The notes under the pieces were generated by a model. The model was not told the origin of the DNA. It saw only the letters and a program-made list of their open reading frames with translations, and made no database searches. The position numbers and the translations under genes are program-made. Shown one piece after another: positions 18,274 through 28,738 of a stretch of DNA of 64,000 nt. The stretch lies in contig NZ_CP031946.1 of assembly GCF_003443535.1 (NCBI RefSeq), positions 1,240,001-1,304,000 of the forward strand, in the 5' to 3' direction. Within the stretch, counting starts at the first letter, position 1. Each line of letters begins with the position of its first letter. Source of the DNA: Ruegeria sp. AD91A. GTDB taxonomy: Bacteria > Pseudomonadota > Alphaproteobacteria > Rhodobacterales > Rhodobacteraceae.

Positions 18274-19833
18274 ATGACCCAGACATCCCACGACCGCCTT
18301 CTGATCATCGACTTCGGCAGCCAGGTTACGCAGCTTATCGCTCGCCGCCTGCGCGAGTTGAATGTCTATTGTGAAATTCACCCTTACCAGAATGTCACGA
18401 TGGAATTCGTGCGGGAAATGGCGCCGCGCGCCGTGATTTTCTCGGGCGGTCCGGACAGCGTGACGCGCGAGGGCTCGCCCCGTGCTCCGCAAGAGATTTT
18501 TGATTATGGAGTTCCGATCCTGGGCATCTGCTATGGCCAGCAGGTGATGATGCATCAGCTTGGCGGCAAAGTCGAAAGCGGCCATGGCACAGCCGAGTTT
18601 GGTCGGGCCTTTGTTACACCGAAAGACAAACTGGATATCCTGGAGGGCTGGTTCGCGGACGGCGATGAACAAGTCTGGATGAGCCACGGCGACCATGTCA
18701 GTGAAATCGCACCGGGGTTTGAGGTATTTGGAACCTCGCCCAACGCACCTTATGCGATCACGGCTGATCCATCGCGGCACTTCTATGCCGTGCAGTTTCA
18801 CCCCGAGGTACACCATACGCCCAAGGGCGCGAAACTGTATGAAAACTTCGTTAAGCTGGCCGGGTTCAAGGGTGACTGGACCATGGGCGCTTATCGCGAA
18901 GACATGATCCGCAAGATCCGCGAACAAGTCGGAGACAAGAAGGTCATTTGCGGATTGTCCGGCGGCGTCGACAGCTCGGTTGCCGCGATCCTTATTCACG
19001 AAGCAATCGGGGATCAACTGACCTGCGTGTTCGTCGATCACGGGCTGCTGCGCAAGAATGAGGCCGAAGAAGTCGTCGGCATGTTCCGCGACAACTACAA
19101 CATTCAGCTGATCCACGCAGACGAATCCGAGCTGTTTCTGGGGGAACTGGAAGGTCAGAGCGACCCCGAGACCAAGCGTAAGATCATCGGAAAACTGTTC
19201 ATCGACGTGTTCCAGAAGCACGCCGATACCATCGACGGCGCCGAATTCCTGGCTCAGGGCACTCTCTATCCCGATGTGATCGAATCAGTGTCGTTCTCGG
19301 GCGGGCCTTCTGTAACGATCAAGTCCCATCACAACGTGGGCGGCCTGCCGGAAAAGATGGGCCTGAAACTAGTCGAACCGCTGCGTGAATTGTTCAAAGA
19401 CGAAGTCCGCGCACTGGGCCGAGAACTTGGTCTGCCGCAGAGCTTCATCGGGCGCCACCCCTTCCCCGGACCGGGTCTGGCCATTCGCTGCCCCGGCGAG
19501 ATCACCCGCGAAAAACTGGAAATCCTGCGCGAGGCTGACGCAATTTACATCGATCAGATCCGCAAGCACGGGCTCTATGATGACATTTGGCAGGCTTTTG
19601 TCGCCATCCTTCCCGTCCGCACAGTGGGCGTGATGGGCGATGGCCGCACCTATGATTACGCCTGTGCGTTGCGGGCCGTGACTTCGGTCGATGGAATGAC
19701 GGCGGACTATTACCCGTTCAGCCACGAGTTCCTTGGCGAAACGGCGACCCGGATCATCAACGAGGTCAAGGGCATCAACCGATGCACATATGACATCACC
19801 TCGAAACCGCCCGGGACCATCGAGTGGGAATGA
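18274..19833 (+). CDS. guaA: GMP synthase (glutamine-hydrolysing)
   Basis: Amidates XMP to GMP, using ammonia from glutamine. The 519-residue protein has the class I glutamine amidotransferase domain first (GICYGQQ with catalytic C86, and QFHPEVHHT), then the ATP-pyrophosphatase domain with the P-loop SGGVDSS, and the GMP-synthase dimerisation domain ending KPPGTIEWE. Length and order are normal. It is a single gene here, with no guaB partner. Confidence 0.98.
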   Translation: MTQTSHDRLLIIDFGSQVTQLIARRLRELNVYCEIHPYQNVTMEFVREMAPRAVIFSGGPDSVTREGSPRAPQEIFDYGVPILGICYGQQVMMHQLGGKVESGHGTAEFGRAFVTPKDKLDILEGWFADGDEQVWMSHGDHVSEIAPGFEVFGTSPNAPYAITADPSRHFYAVQFHPEVHHTPKGAKLYENFVKLAGFKGDWTMGAYREDMIRKIREQVGDKKVICGLSGGVDSSVAAILIHEAIGDQLTCVFVDHGLLRKNEAEEVVGMFRDNYNIQLIHADESELFLGELEGQSDPETKRKIIGKLFIDVFQKHADTIDGAEFLAQGTLYPDVIESVSFSGGPSVTIKSHHNVGGLPEKMGLKLVEPLRELFKDEVRALGRELGLPQSFIGRHPFPGPGLAIRCPGEITREKLEILREADAIYIDQIRKHGLYDDIWQAFVAILPVRTVGVMGDGRTYDYACALRAVTSVDGMTADYYPFSHEFLGETATRIINEVKGINRCTYDITSKPPGTIEWE

Positions 19834-19989
19834 TCCGGCAAAACACCACCGCGTTCGACGCCAAAAACGACCCGATCCGAGGAATTCCTTCCAAGCCGTG
19901 TTTGAAAAAGTCGGACGCGACCTTGAACCTGACGCTTCATAAGCGTTTCAATGATTCAACGAATTCAATCTTTTTGATCGCGTAGCGAA

Positions 19990-20007
19990 GGCCCCGACAC
20001 CGGGGCC
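19990..20007 (+). other. GC-rich hairpin between guaA and the EamA gene
   Basis: GGCCCCG and CGGGGCC with an ACAC loop form a strong hairpin, without a following T run. It sits 157 bases after guaA and 31 bases before the EamA start. It could be a weak terminator or a leader structure. Confidence 0.4.
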
Positions 20008-20038
20008 GTGACCGCGCGACCAGGTCGGGGTGTGGCAC

Positions 20039-20944
20039 GTGAATCAGACACAAAAAAACACGTTCAAGGCCGCCTTGTGGATGACTGGAGCCATTGCGTC
20101 CTTCTCCTCGATGGCGGTTGCTGGTCGCGAACTGAGCGTCGTGCACGACACGTTCGAGATCATGATGTACCGAAGCCTGGTAGGGTTTGTTGTTGTCGCC
20201 CTCGTACTGACTGCCACAGGCGGTTGGGTTCAGGTTTCCACGCAACGCTTGGGTTTGCACGCCCTGCGAAACACCCTGCATTTCACAGGGCAGAATCTTT
20301 GGTTCTATGCGGTCGCTGTTGCGCCTTTGGCGCAGGTGTTCGCATTGGAATTCACCCAGCCGCTTTGGGTGATTCTGCTGTCGCCACTTCTTTTGAACGA
20401 ACGCCTTACTGCGCTTAAGATGACGGCAGCGATTATTGGTTTTGCCGGCGTTCTGATTGTTACGCGCCCTGGTACGGCGCCCTTGAGCCCCGGCCTTGTG
20501 ACCGCAGCTGCGTCTGCGATTTTCTTCGCATTTACAACGATTTCGACCAAAAAACTCACACGTTTTGCCAGTATCGGCTGCATCGTTTTCTGGCTTACGA
20601 CCATGCAGGCCGTTCTTGGGGCCATCGCTGCAGGTTTTGATGGACAGATTTCCTTGCCCACAGCGCAAAGCGCACCTTTTTTGATTCTGGTTGGGCTGGC
20701 CGGTCTGTTGGCCCATTTCTGCATAACCAACGCTCTTGCCATCGCCCCGGCGACAGTTGTGATCCCATTTGATTTTGCAAGGCTTCCTACGATCGCAGTG
20801 GTCGGAATGATCCTTTACAACGAACCCATTGACCATTGGGTCCTGATAGGTGCCGCAGTCATCTTTTCCGGTATTTTCCTGAATATCTGGTCCGAAAGTC
20901 GTAACAGTTTAGCAACAGTTGAAAACACTAGTCGCAATACGTAA
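20039..20944 (+). CDS. EamA/DMT family transporter
   Basis: An inner-membrane drug/metabolite transporter with about ten hydrophobic segments in two EamA repeats; the first repeat ends near residue 135 (GFAGVLIVTRPG) and the second ends with GAAVIFSGIFLNIW. I place the start at GTG 20039, with a GGGG site eight bases upstream; GTG 20030 is possible. Roseobacter members often export amino acids or metabolites, but no substrate is implied here. It precedes a FadL-type porin by 126 bases, probably as a separate unit. Confidence 0.85.
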   Translation: MNQTQKNTFKAALWMTGAIASFSSMAVAGRELSVVHDTFEIMMYRSLVGFVVVALVLTATGGWVQVSTQRLGLHALRNTLHFTGQNLWFYAVAVAPLAQVFALEFTQPLWVILLSPLLLNERLTALKMTAAIIGFAGVLIVTRPGTAPLSPGLVTAAASAIFFAFTTISTKKLTRFASIGCIVFWLTTMQAVLGAIAAGFDGQISLPTAQSAPFLILVGLAGLLAHFCITNALAIAPATVVIPFDFARLPTIAVVGMILYNEPIDHWVLIGAAVIFSGIFLNIWSESRNSLATVENTSRNT

Positions 20945-21070
20945 CGCACCGTCACCAGTTGACCTTAAAGTAACCAAAAAGAGAGTATCGCTCATCATAC
21001 ACGGGATAGGCGTTCGTCACACTCAGCTAAACGCCATGGAAACCCGCGGGAGATTGTTAGGGAGGACAGA

Positions 21071-22210
21071 ATGAAAAAAACACTACTCGCGACCTGCGCT
21101 TTGTGTGCTGGAGCGACGGCAGGATACGCAGGCGGACTGGACCGCAGTGGTCAAGGCATAAACCTGATCTTCGAAGAAGGATCAGTGGTTCAGTTTCGGT
21201 TGGGATACACCAACCCCAGCGTAACGGGCACCATGCCGGCTATAGCTGGACCAAACATTGGGCAACCGGTCGATTCCGGTGAGGTCGCGAACGACTTTTT
21301 CACACCGCATCTGGGCTACAAAACGTCACTGACCGAAAAACTCGATTTCGCGATCATGTACGACCAGCCCTTTGGTGCTGATATCCAGTACGCAGCAGCC
21401 TTTCCGCTATCGATCAACCCGACTAATCCGTCAGACCCCCGCGTCTTGCAGGCAACCGCTGACACAGACGCGATTACAGCTTTGCTGAGGTACAAATTTG
21501 ACGGTGGCTTCAGCGCGATTGGTGGTGTTCGCGCACAGCGTGTTACGGCAAATATTACCGTACCGCTTGCTGCCGGGTATAACGTTGATACCGATGCGGA
21601 CGTTGCATTTGGGTACGTTGTTGGTGTGGCTTGGGAAAAACCTGAGATCGCTGCCAGAGTTGCGCTTACCTATAACTCGAAGATTTCACACGATCTTTCT
21701 CAGACAGAATCCAGTGCTTTGACTGGGGGTTTGCCCGTTAACTCTTCGAGTGAAATTGAAACACCCCAGTCGATCAATCTTGACTTTCAAACAGGTGTAG
21801 CACCAAAGACGCTTCTGTTCGGTTCAATCCGCTGGGTTGACTGGCCACAGCTCGTCTACAACCCGCCAAACTACCCACCCACCAGCAACCTTGTTGACTA
21901 CGCAGATTCTACCTTCACGTATTCGTTGGGCATGGGGTATCAGTTCTCGGAAGAGTTCAGTGGCGCTGTGACGTTGGGCTACGAGACTTCCCAGGGCACT
22001 CCTGTATCAAACCTCGGCCCGACCGACGGGTTCTGGAGCATTGGTCTGGGCGGAACGTACTCGCTGGAGAATGCGAAGATTTCCGGCGGTGTTCGTTACA
22101 CCGACATCGGTGATGCGACATCTAATGGCGCTGGCCCGAATGCACGCGGAACGTTCACTGGCAACAGCGCCTGGAGCGTAGGCTTTCAGATTACATACGC
22201 GCTGAACTAA
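21071..22210 (+). CDS. FadL/OmpP1-type outer-membrane channel
   Basis: A 379-residue outer-membrane protein with signal peptide (MKKTLLATCALCAGATAGYA, cleavage before GGLDR). The body shows alternating strands and the FadL-like motifs GQGINLIFEEGS at the N-terminal plug and FTPHLGYKTSLTEKLDFAIMYDQPFGAD further on. FadL proteins let hydrophobic molecules such as fatty acids diffuse across the outer membrane. A GGGAGGAC site precedes ATG 21071 and a perfect terminator follows, so it is transcribed alone. Ligand is unknown. Confidence 0.85.
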   Translation: MKKTLLATCALCAGATAGYAGGLDRSGQGINLIFEEGSVVQFRLGYTNPSVTGTMPAIAGPNIGQPVDSGEVANDFFTPHLGYKTSLTEKLDFAIMYDQPFGADIQYAAAFPLSINPTNPSDPRVLQATADTDAITALLRYKFDGGFSAIGGVRAQRVTANITVPLAAGYNVDTDADVAFGYVVGVAWEKPEIAARVALTYNSKISHDLSQTESSALTGGLPVNSSSEIETPQSINLDFQTGVAPKTLLFGSIRWVDWPQLVYNPPNYPPTSNLVDYADSTFTYSLGMGYQFSEEFSGAVTLGYETSQGTPVSNLGPTDGFWSIGLGGTYSLENAKISGGVRYTDIGDATSNGAGPNARGTFTGNSAWSVGFQITYALN

Positions 22211-22229
22211 TCCAAAGATGATTATCCTC

Positions 22230-22263
22230 AAGGCTCCGCTGTTTCAGCGGAGCCTTTTTTTTT
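22230..22263 (+). terminator. rho-independent terminator of the FadL-type gene
   Basis: A 12-bp perfect stem (AAGGCTCCGCTG with its complement) around TTT is followed by nine T. It begins 20 bases after the stop codon. Confidence 0.92.
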
Positions 22264-22312
22264 GCGCAGGTTTTGGGTCGCGGTTCCGTCTGCTGAATGC
22301 GAGTGTACGGCC

Positions 22313-23209
22313 ATGAACACGCAAAAACACCTTTCTCAGCGCGCCTGGGCCGAACTCATTTTTCTGGCTGTCATTTGGGGCGCATCCTTTGTGGCCATTC
22401 GGATCGCCCTGGATTCCATTCCCGTTATGACATCGGTTTTGCACCGCACGTTCTGGGCGATGCTGGTGCTTTGGCTGGTAGCTTGGGCCAAGGGACTTTC
22501 CCTGCCCCGCTCACGCCGCATCTGGGGTGCATTCCTGATCATGGGGTTGCTGAACAATGTCATCCCATTCAGCTTGATGGCATGGGGTCAGCTTTACATC
22601 GACTCTGGCCTGACCGCTATTCTGAACGCGGCCACGGCCATCTTTGGTGTTCTTGTTGCGGCACTGTTTTTCAAAGATGAGCGTTTGACACAAGCCCGGG
22701 TGATCGGCGTTTTCCTAGGTTTTCTCGGTGTCTCAATCATCATCGGAATTCAGACCTTCACGTCTTTCAGCCTGCAAAACACAGCCCAGCTTGCCGTGTT
22801 GGCCGGAACGCTCTCGTATGCTTTTGCCGCGGCTTGGGCGCGGTATCATCTGTCTGACCTTCACCCCGTCGTCGCGGCCGCTGGAATGTTGACCGGCTCG
22901 ACCCTACTAATCCTGCCCCTGACGCTCATGACGAACGGGGTGCCAACGCTTGCTCTGCCCGCGGTCACCTGGGCTGCGATTGGGTATTACGCCATTGTGG
23001 CAACAGCGGGGGCATACCTTTTGTATTATCGAGTCCTGGCGATGGCGGGCAGCGGCAACCTGATGCTGGTGACGCTTGTTATCCCTCCTGTCGCCATCGT
23101 GCTTGGCGCGATTCTGCGAAACGAAGCGCTGCCGTCGAATGCCTATTTCGGCTTTGTTATCCTTGCCATGGGTCTTCTGGTATTGAACCGAGCTGGCCGC
23201 CGCGATTGA
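22313..23209 (+). CDS. EamA/DMT family transporter
   Basis: Second EamA-type carrier of the window, 298 residues with about ten transmembrane segments. Typical features are WGASFVAIRIAL in the first helix, LNAATAIFGVLVAALFFKDERLT in repeat one and the matching NLMLVTLVIPPVAIVLGAILRNEAL in repeat two. It starts at ATG 22313 (MNTQKH), 50 bases after the FadL terminator, so a promoter must lie in that short space. It shares little with the first EamA protein and is followed 47 bases later by an ATPase gene. Confidence 0.85.
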   Translation: MNTQKHLSQRAWAELIFLAVIWGASFVAIRIALDSIPVMTSVLHRTFWAMLVLWLVAWAKGLSLPRSRRIWGAFLIMGLLNNVIPFSLMAWGQLYIDSGLTAILNAATAIFGVLVAALFFKDERLTQARVIGVFLGFLGVSIIIGIQTFTSFSLQNTAQLAVLAGTLSYAFAAAWARYHLSDLHPVVAAAGMLTGSTLLILPLTLMTNGVPTLALPAVTWAAIGYYAIVATAGAYLLYYRVLAMAGSGNLMLVTLVIPPVAIVLGAILRNEALPSNAYFGFVILAMGLLVLNRAGRRD

Positions 23210-23256
23210 CGCCGTGCGCTGCCCGATTTAGCAAAGGCAAAAAGGGACAGCACAAG

Positions 23257-24129
23257 ATGATCTATAACACAGCCAAAGACTGGCGCACGGCACGCCGCAA
23301 GAAGGTGCTGTTCTTTGGCATGTCCGGTCTGGGTAAGACCTATGTCTCGAACATTCTTCGCGGCTCAGGGAACTGGTTTCACTACTCGATCGACTATCGC
23401 ATCGGCACCCGGTACATGGGCGAATACATTACAGACAACGCAAAGGCCGAGGCGATGAAAGTCCCGTTCTTGCGTGACCTGCTACTGTCGGATTCAATTT
23501 ATATCGGCTCCAATATCTCGTTCGCAAACCTGACTCCGGTCGCGGCCTATCTGGGCAAACCGGGCAACCCTGCCCTTGGCGGATTGGAAATGCCGGAATA
23601 CCGACGCAGGCAAGAACAGTTTCGACTGGCCGAAATACACGCTCTGCTGGATACCGAGTATTTCATCGACCGCGCCGAGCGTCTGTACAAATACCCCCAT
23701 TTCATCTGCGACACCGGTGGATCGATCTGCGAGTGGGTGGACCCCGAAGATCCGAACGACCGGGTACTGTCCGAGCTTTCGCAACACACCCTGATGATCT
23801 GGCTGAAGGGGGATGAGGAACACACGGCAGAGCTTGTACGTCGTTTTGACAAAGCCCCTAAGCCCATGTCCTATCAGGCCGAATTCCTGACCAGAGCCTG
23901 GACAGACTATCTGGAACAACACGGATGTTCGGAAACCGATGTGAATCCCGATGATTTCGTCCGTTGGACCTATGCGCAGGCCTTGGCGCACCGTCAGCCG
24001 CGCTACGAAGCCATGGCGAATAACTGGGGCGTGACGATTGCAGCCAATGACATCGGCAAAATCCGCGACGCCGCCGATTTCGATGAGTTGATCGAACACA
24101 CCCTTGAGACCAGGCACAAAAACGCCTAA
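23257..24129 (+). CDS. P-loop ATPase of unknown role
   Basis: A 290-residue cytosolic protein with an early P-loop, FGMSGLGKTY at about residues 19-27, and an ICDTGGSICEW segment that could be Walker B-like. The remainder is rich in charged helices (LVRRFDKAPKPMSYQAEFL). I recognise it as an ATPase family conserved in Roseobacters but know no function. The start at ATG 23257 has an AAGGGA site. It precedes metA by 36 bases, suggesting cotranscription. Confidence 0.7.
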   Translation: MIYNTAKDWRTARRKKVLFFGMSGLGKTYVSNILRGSGNWFHYSIDYRIGTRYMGEYITDNAKAEAMKVPFLRDLLLSDSIYIGSNISFANLTPVAAYLGKPGNPALGGLEMPEYRRRQEQFRLAEIHALLDTEYFIDRAERLYKYPHFICDTGGSICEWVDPEDPNDRVLSELSQHTLMIWLKGDEEHTAELVRRFDKAPKPMSYQAEFLTRAWTDYLEQHGCSETDVNPDDFVRWTYAQALAHRQPRYEAMANNWGVTIAANDIGKIRDAADFDELIEHTLETRHKNA

Positions 24130-24165
24130 CTACCAGTTTTCACTAATCCCTTAGAAGCCTGACAT

Positions 24166-25083
24166 ATGCCCATCAAAATCCCTTCAGATCTGCCTGCTTT
24201 TGACGTCCTGACCAAAGAGGGCGTCATGGTCATGGACGAAGATCAGGCAATGCGTCAGGACATCCGCCCACTGCGCATCGGCTTGCTGAACCTGATGCCC
24301 AAGAAAATCCAGACCGAAAACCAGTTCGCACGTCTGATCGGGGCAACTCCATTGCAGATCGATCTGTCTTTGATCCGCATGACTGAACACCGGACCAAAA
24401 CCACCGCCGCCGAGCATATGTCCGAGTTCTATCGTCCCTTTCAGGAGATCAAAGATCAGAAGTTCGACGGTCTGATCATTACCGGCGCCCCGATCGAACA
24501 TCTGGAATTTTGTGATGTCACCTATTGGGATGAAATCAGCGAGATCTTCGACTGGACTCAAACCAACGTGCATTCCACCTTTGGTGTGTGTTGGGGCGGG
24601 ATGGCGATGATCAACCATTTTCACGGTGTCAAAAAGCACATGCTGGACGCAAAAGCCTTTGGTTGTTTCCGGCATCGCAACCTGGATCTGGCGTCTCCGT
24701 TCTTGCGCGGTTTCTCGGATGACTGCGTCATTCCGGTCAGCCGATGGACGGAAATGAAACAGGATGAAATCGATCGCGCACCCGGGCTGAGAACCCTGTT
24801 GGGCAGCGACGATGTCGGCCCCTGTCTGGTCGAAGATCCCGGCCATCGCGCGTTGTATATCTTTAATCACTTCGAATATGACAGTGACACGCTGAAACAG
24901 GAATATGATCGGGACGTCAGCAACGGCACGCCTATCAACGTACCTATCAACTACTATCCCGACGATGATCCATCCAACACGCCGCAGAACCGGTGGCGCA
25001 GTCATGCACATCTGCTGTACGGCAACTGGATCAACGAAATCTATCAATCCACGCCTTTCAACATGACAAAAATTGGCCACTAA
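24166..25083 (+). CDS. metA: homoserine O-acetyltransferase, MetA family
   Basis: First committed step of methionine synthesis: acylation of homoserine. The 305-residue product has the MetA catalytic set, C142 in FGVCWGG, H235 and E237 in IFNHFEYDS. Residue 111 is glutamate in [10 protein letters not shown]. In characterised family members E111 favours acetyl-CoA while glycine favours succinyl-CoA, so I predict O-acetylhomoserine as product even though the protein is often annotated as a succinyltransferase. It is likely cotranscribed with the upstream ATPase and overlaps the following hydrolase start. Confidence 0.93.
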   Translation: MPIKIPSDLPAFDVLTKEGVMVMDEDQAMRQDIRPLRIGLLNLMPKKIQTENQFARLIGATPLQIDLSLIRMTEHRTKTTAAEHMSEFYRPFQEIKDQKFDGLIITGAPIEHLEFCDVTYWDEISEIFDWTQTNVHSTFGVCWGGMAMINHFHGVKKHMLDAKAFGCFRHRNLDLASPFLRGFSDDCVIPVSRWTEMKQDEIDRAPGLRTLLGSDDVGPCLVEDPGHRALYIFNHFEYDSDTLKQEYDRDVSNGTPINVPINYYPDDDPSNTPQNRWRSHAHLLYGNWINEIYQSTPFNMTKIGH

Positions 25084-26026
25084 AGTCCTGATATCCCTTG
25101 GCCTGGCCGTTCTGGGCCTTGTCATACTGACAACCTGGCGCAGCGCCCGGAACGAAGCGCTGGCCGAGGCGGCTTACCCCCCCGAAGGTCAGATTCTGGA
25201 TGTAGGCGGCCTCGCCGTGCACGCCGTGGTCATGGGGGACGGTCCTGATGTCGTTCTGATCCATGGTTCCAGCGGGAACACGCGCGATATGACCTTTGCG
25301 CTGGCCCCTATTCTGGCCAAGTCATACCGCGTGATCGTTTTTGACCGACCGGGGTTGGGCTATTCCGAAAGCTTCAATCCGAATGGTGAAACCCTCATTG
25401 AACAGGCGGATATCCTGCAACAGGCGGCGGCTCAGCTTGGGGCGGAAAAGCCCATCGTGGCCGGGCAGAGCTATGGCGGATCTGTCTCGCTGGCCTGGGC
25501 CGTGACCCGACCCGAGAATATCTCGGCTCTGGTTCTGATAGCTCCGGCCGCTATCCCGTGGGAAACGCCTTTGGATGGGTTCAACCGGCTTGCGTCAACC
25601 ACGTCGGGCAATGCGCTGGCCTTGCCCCTGATCAGCTCTTTCGTGCCCGAATGGTACGTAACACAGGCGTTGGACAAGGTGTTTGCACCGCAAACGGCGC
25701 CGGAAGGCTATGCCGAACACTTTGGGCCAGGGCTGACGATCCGGCGCGGCTCGATGCATGCAAATGCCAAGCAACGCGCCAACCTGCTGGACGAAGTCAC
25801 CCGCCTGCAACCCAGATATGGCGAGATTTCCGTACCGACCGAAATCATTCACGGAACGGCCGACGATACCGTTGGTCTAGAATGGCATTCTGTACGTCTG
25901 ATCGAACAAATCCCCGAGGCCGAGTTGATCGAGTTACCGGGTGTCGGTCATATGCCACAGGTGGTCGCAGCACCCGAAGTTGCCGCCGCGATAGATCGCG
26001 CGGCGCAGCGAGCGGGTTTGCGTTAA
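25073..26026 (+). CDS. alpha/beta hydrolase with N-terminal membrane anchor
   Basis: A 317-residue hydrolase. The nucleophile elbow is GQSYGG (serine), the oxyanion HGSSGN loop precedes it, and the histidine is in PGVGHMP near the C-terminus; the acid is probably in HGTADDTV. The first about 20 residues are hydrophobic ([16 protein letters not shown]), suggesting a membrane anchor or signal. The start is a TTG at 25073 overlapping the metA stop by 11 bases. Coupling to metA could be accidental. The substrate is unknown. Confidence 0.8.
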   Translation: MATKVLISLGLAVLGLVILTTWRSARNEALAEAAYPPEGQILDVGGLAVHAVVMGDGPDVVLIHGSSGNTRDMTFALAPILAKSYRVIVFDRPGLGYSESFNPNGETLIEQADILQQAAAQLGAEKPIVAGQSYGGSVSLAWAVTRPENISALVLIAPAAIPWETPLDGFNRLASTTSGNALALPLISSFVPEWYVTQALDKVFAPQTAPEGYAEHFGPGLTIRRGSMHANAKQRANLLDEVTRLQPRYGEISVPTEIIHGTADDTVGLEWHSVRLIEQIPEAELIELPGVGHMPQVVAAPEVAAAIDRAAQRAGLR

Positions 26027-26075
26027 CCCAAGCTCTAATCCATAGTCAGATATGGATTTTATCGCGAGGTGACAT

Positions 26076-26945
26076 ATGGCCCGGTCAGGAAAAGGCTCCA
26101 TCGAGAAGTATTTTCGGAAAGACGCGCCCAAATCTGTACGGGAAGAGATTCAAAACGCGAAAAAGGGCGATATTCTGAACCCGACCTACCCGTATTCTGA
26201 AAAAATGAAGTCCAAGGATTATGATGAGCAGATGGACCTGCTCCAGATTGAATTGGTCAAAATGCAATCCTGGGTCAAGGAAACCGATCAACGGGTAGCC
26301 ATCATTTTCGAAGGCCGCGATGCCGCGGGCAAAGGTGGCACCATCAAGCGGTTTCGTGAAAACCTGAACCCCCGCGGCGCGCGCAACGTTGCGCTGGCCA
26401 AACCATCAGACGCCGAACGCAGCCAGTGGTATTTCCAGCGCTACATCCTGCATCTGCCCGCCGCCGGAGAGATCGTGTTCTTTGATCGCAGTTGGTACAA
26501 TCGAGGCGTCGTCGAGAATGTCTTTGGCTTCTGTTCACAGGAGCAGCGTGAGCGGTTCTTCCGACAGGTCCTGCCGCTTGAAACCGGTCTGGTGAATGAC
26601 GGCATCCATTTTTTCAAATTCTGGCTTAATGTCGGGCGTGCAGAACAGCTGAACCGTTTTCTGGCGCGCGAAAACGACCCTTTGAAGCAATGGAAGCTCA
26701 GCGCGATCGACGTGGCAGGGCTGAACAAATGGGACGAATACACGCAGTCGATCTCGGAAACCCTGACCCGATCGCATTCTGATGCCTGCCCGTGGACAAT
26801 TGTCCGTTCTGACGACAAAAAACGCGCGCGCCTTGCGGCCATCCGAACGGTTCTGCATGCCTTGGACTATGAAGAGAAGGACAAGAAGAGTATCGGCGAG
26901 GTTGATGCCCGTATCTGCGGTGGCCCGGACGTGTGGGAGGCATAA
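26076..26945 (+). CDS. ppk2: polyphosphate kinase 2
   Basis: PPK2 transfers phosphate between polyphosphate and nucleotides. The 289-residue single-domain protein has Walker [10 protein letters not shown], the lid-region [15 protein letters not shown] and Walker [14 protein letters not shown]. Sequence and length fit class I enzymes, which phosphorylate nucleoside diphosphates. It starts at ATG 26076, 49 bases after the hydrolase, and is followed by a TetR gene. Confidence 0.93.
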   Translation: MARSGKGSIEKYFRKDAPKSVREEIQNAKKGDILNPTYPYSEKMKSKDYDEQMDLLQIELVKMQSWVKETDQRVAIIFEGRDAAGKGGTIKRFRENLNPRGARNVALAKPSDAERSQWYFQRYILHLPAAGEIVFFDRSWYNRGVVENVFGFCSQEQRERFFRQVLPLETGLVNDGIHFFKFWLNVGRAEQLNRFLARENDPLKQWKLSAIDVAGLNKWDEYTQSISETLTRSHSDACPWTIVRSDDKKRARLAAIRTVLHALDYEEKDKKSIGEVDARICGGPDVWEA

Positions 26946-27058
26946 ATTGTCGCTCTGCCCTGCCCTGTCGATGCCTTCACGATCATGTATTGGACGACAA
27001 TGCATCGGTGGTCTATGTCCTTGTCTTCCAATACCCAATCAATGCAACTGAGGCCGGG

Positions 27059-27673
27059 ATGACGAAACGCGGTTATCACCACGGAAACCTGAAGCAAGCC
27101 CTGATCGAGGCAGCCTTGTCCCTGATCGAAGACAAGGGCCCGACCGGTTTTACGCTGTCCGAGGCCGCAAAAACTGCCGGTGTCACGCCTGCCGCCGTCT
27201 ATCGTCATTTTCAAGGGCGCGAGGATCTGATTGCCGAAGCCGCACGGCAGGGGTTTGAGATGTTCGCAGACCTTATGCAATACGCCTACGACGAAGGACA
27301 GCCTTCAGCCCTTGCGGCTTTTGAAGCAACGGGGCGTGCTTATCTGGCCTTTGCACGCAAGAACCCCGGGCATTACATTGCCATGTTCGAAAGTGGAATA
27401 TCCCTGAACCGCACGCCTGAATTGTCCCTGGCAGCAAATCGGGCGAAGTCTGTTCTTGAGCAAGCGGCCGCTGACCTGTCCCAGCATATTCCACCGGAAA
27501 AGCGCCCGCCTGCCTCGATGTTCAGCGCGCATATCTGGGCGATGAGCCACGGGGTCGTCGAGCTGTATGCCCGAAATACCGGCGCAACTTCGCCTTTTCC
27601 CCCCGAGGACTTGTTGGAAAGCGGTATCGGTATTTATCTGCGCGGTTTGGGTCTGATCCCTCAGGACGAATGA
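27059..27673 (+). CDS. TetR/AcrR family transcriptional regulator
   Basis: A 204-residue regulator with an N-terminal TetR helix-turn-helix (about residues 10-55: ALIEAALSLIEDKGPTGFTL, then AKTAGVTPAAVYRHF) and a C-terminal WHG-like ligand domain containing AYLAFARKNPGHY and the AHIWAMSHGVVEL stretch. ATG 27059 matches the conserved GYHHGNLKQALI opening. It could govern ppk2 upstream or a distant target; no operator is apparent. It converges with the cyclase gene with a gap of six bases. Confidence 0.85.
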   Translation: MTKRGYHHGNLKQALIEAALSLIEDKGPTGFTLSEAAKTAGVTPAAVYRHFQGREDLIAEAARQGFEMFADLMQYAYDEGQPSALAAFEATGRAYLAFARKNPGHYIAMFESGISLNRTPELSLAANRAKSVLEQAAADLSQHIPPEKRPPASMFSAHIWAMSHGVVELYARNTGATSPFPPEDLLESGIGIYLRGLGLIPQDE

Positions 27674-27679
27674 CGCCAG

Positions 27680-28738
27680 TCAGAATGAACGACTGCTCTG
27701 CGGCATACTCAAACCTGATGTCACATTGATCAGATCCATCTCACCCATCCCCTTGATATCAACGCACCCCAGATCCGAGACCTGAAACTCGTCGATCAGA
27801 GCATATTTCATCTCTTCCGGGGCCACGATATTCATGGGGTTGGCAAAGACCTGCAACCGGGATGCGATGTTCACGGCAGGGCCAAACACGTCATAGACAT
27901 ATTTCTGAATGCCCACGACCGATCCTACAGCCGCACCCATACCCAATCCGATCCGGGCCTGCCACTTATGCGGATGGCTTTCGTTGCGGCGCTCGAGATA
28001 GCGCAGAAACCTTACCGCGCAATGCGCCACTGCGGTCGCATGATCCGGTGTGGGATCGGGCATGCCCGACACGGCCAGATAGGCATCGCCAATCGTCTTG
28101 ATCCGCTCACACCCGAATTGTTCGACGATCCGGTCAAATGCCGTGAAGATGTCGTTCAACTCACTCAAGGTCACTGTCGGGTCGGTCTTGGCCGCGAAAT
28201 CCGTGAACCCGACAAAATCCAGCATCACCACCGAAACCTGCTGATACAGCTGCGGTGTGACAACGCCAAACGTCTTGAACTCTTCATACACCGCTCGCGG
28301 CATCAGGTTCAGCAACAGGCGTTCCACCCTCTCCTTTTCGCGCTCAAGCTCTCGGGTATTTCGCTCGACCATGGTGGAATAGCTGTCAATCATGCTTTCC
28401 AACTCCCGAATGCGGGTGATGTTCTGACATTCAACAATCAGCACCTGTTCGGACAACCCGCTGGCCAGCGAGACTGTGACCGCAAAAATCAGTGTCCTTC
28501 GCTTTGGTTTGATCTGCAATTCGACCGAGTACCGAAGGCCAGATTGCTTCACATCCTCCAGTTCCTTCGGGTCGAGATCAGAAAGAACGTCGCTTAGGGT
28601 ACTGCCATTGTCAGGTGTACCGAACCATTCCCTGAAGGGCCCGTTGTGAAACACGAACTGCAGGTCGGATGCACGTACTACGGCGACGCCCACTCCGATC
28701 GCGCGCAGCAATTGTTCGTTTATAGCAAGAATGCTCAT
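27680..28738 (-). CDS. class III adenylate cyclase with N-terminal PAS-like domain
   Basis: A 352-residue signalling enzyme. Residues 1-110 look like a PAS-like sensor (FVFHNGPFREWFGTP), residues about 115-150 a coiled linker (ELEREKERVERLLLNLMPRAV), and the rest a class III cyclase domain. The metal aspartates are in MLDFVGFTDF and IGDAY, the transition-state pair is in NIASRL, and the base-recognition residues are lysine (RIKTIGD) and aspartate (YVYDVFG), the pattern for ATP rather than GTP. Its ATG overlaps the stop of a truncated haemoglobin by four bases, pointing to heme-linked cAMP signalling. Confidence 0.88.
   Translation of the reverse strand: MSILAINEQLLRAIGVGVAVVRASDLQFVFHNGPFREWFGTPDNGSTLSDVLSDLDPKELEDVKQSGLRYSVELQIKPKRRTLIFAVTVSLASGLSEQVLIVECQNITRIRELESMIDSYSTMVERNTRELEREKERVERLLLNLMPRAVYEEFKTFGVVTPQLYQQVSVVMLDFVGFTDFAAKTDPTVTLSELNDIFTAFDRIVEQFGCERIKTIGDAYLAVSGMPDPTPDHATAVAHCAVRFLRYLERRNESHPHKWQARIGLGMGAAVGSVVGIQKYVYDVFGPAVNIASRLQVFANPMNIVAPEEMKYALIDEFQVSDLGCVDIKGMGEMDLINVTSGLSMPQSSRSF

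Noticed and set aside
18220..19221. Long open frame on the minus strand inside guaA
   Set aside because: It is the antisense of a certain gene, has no ribosome site and no recognisable product.
24130..24165. SAM-II riboswitch upstream of metA
   Set aside because: Common before met genes in alphaproteobacteria, but the gap is only 36 bases and shows no matching stem or pseudoknot.
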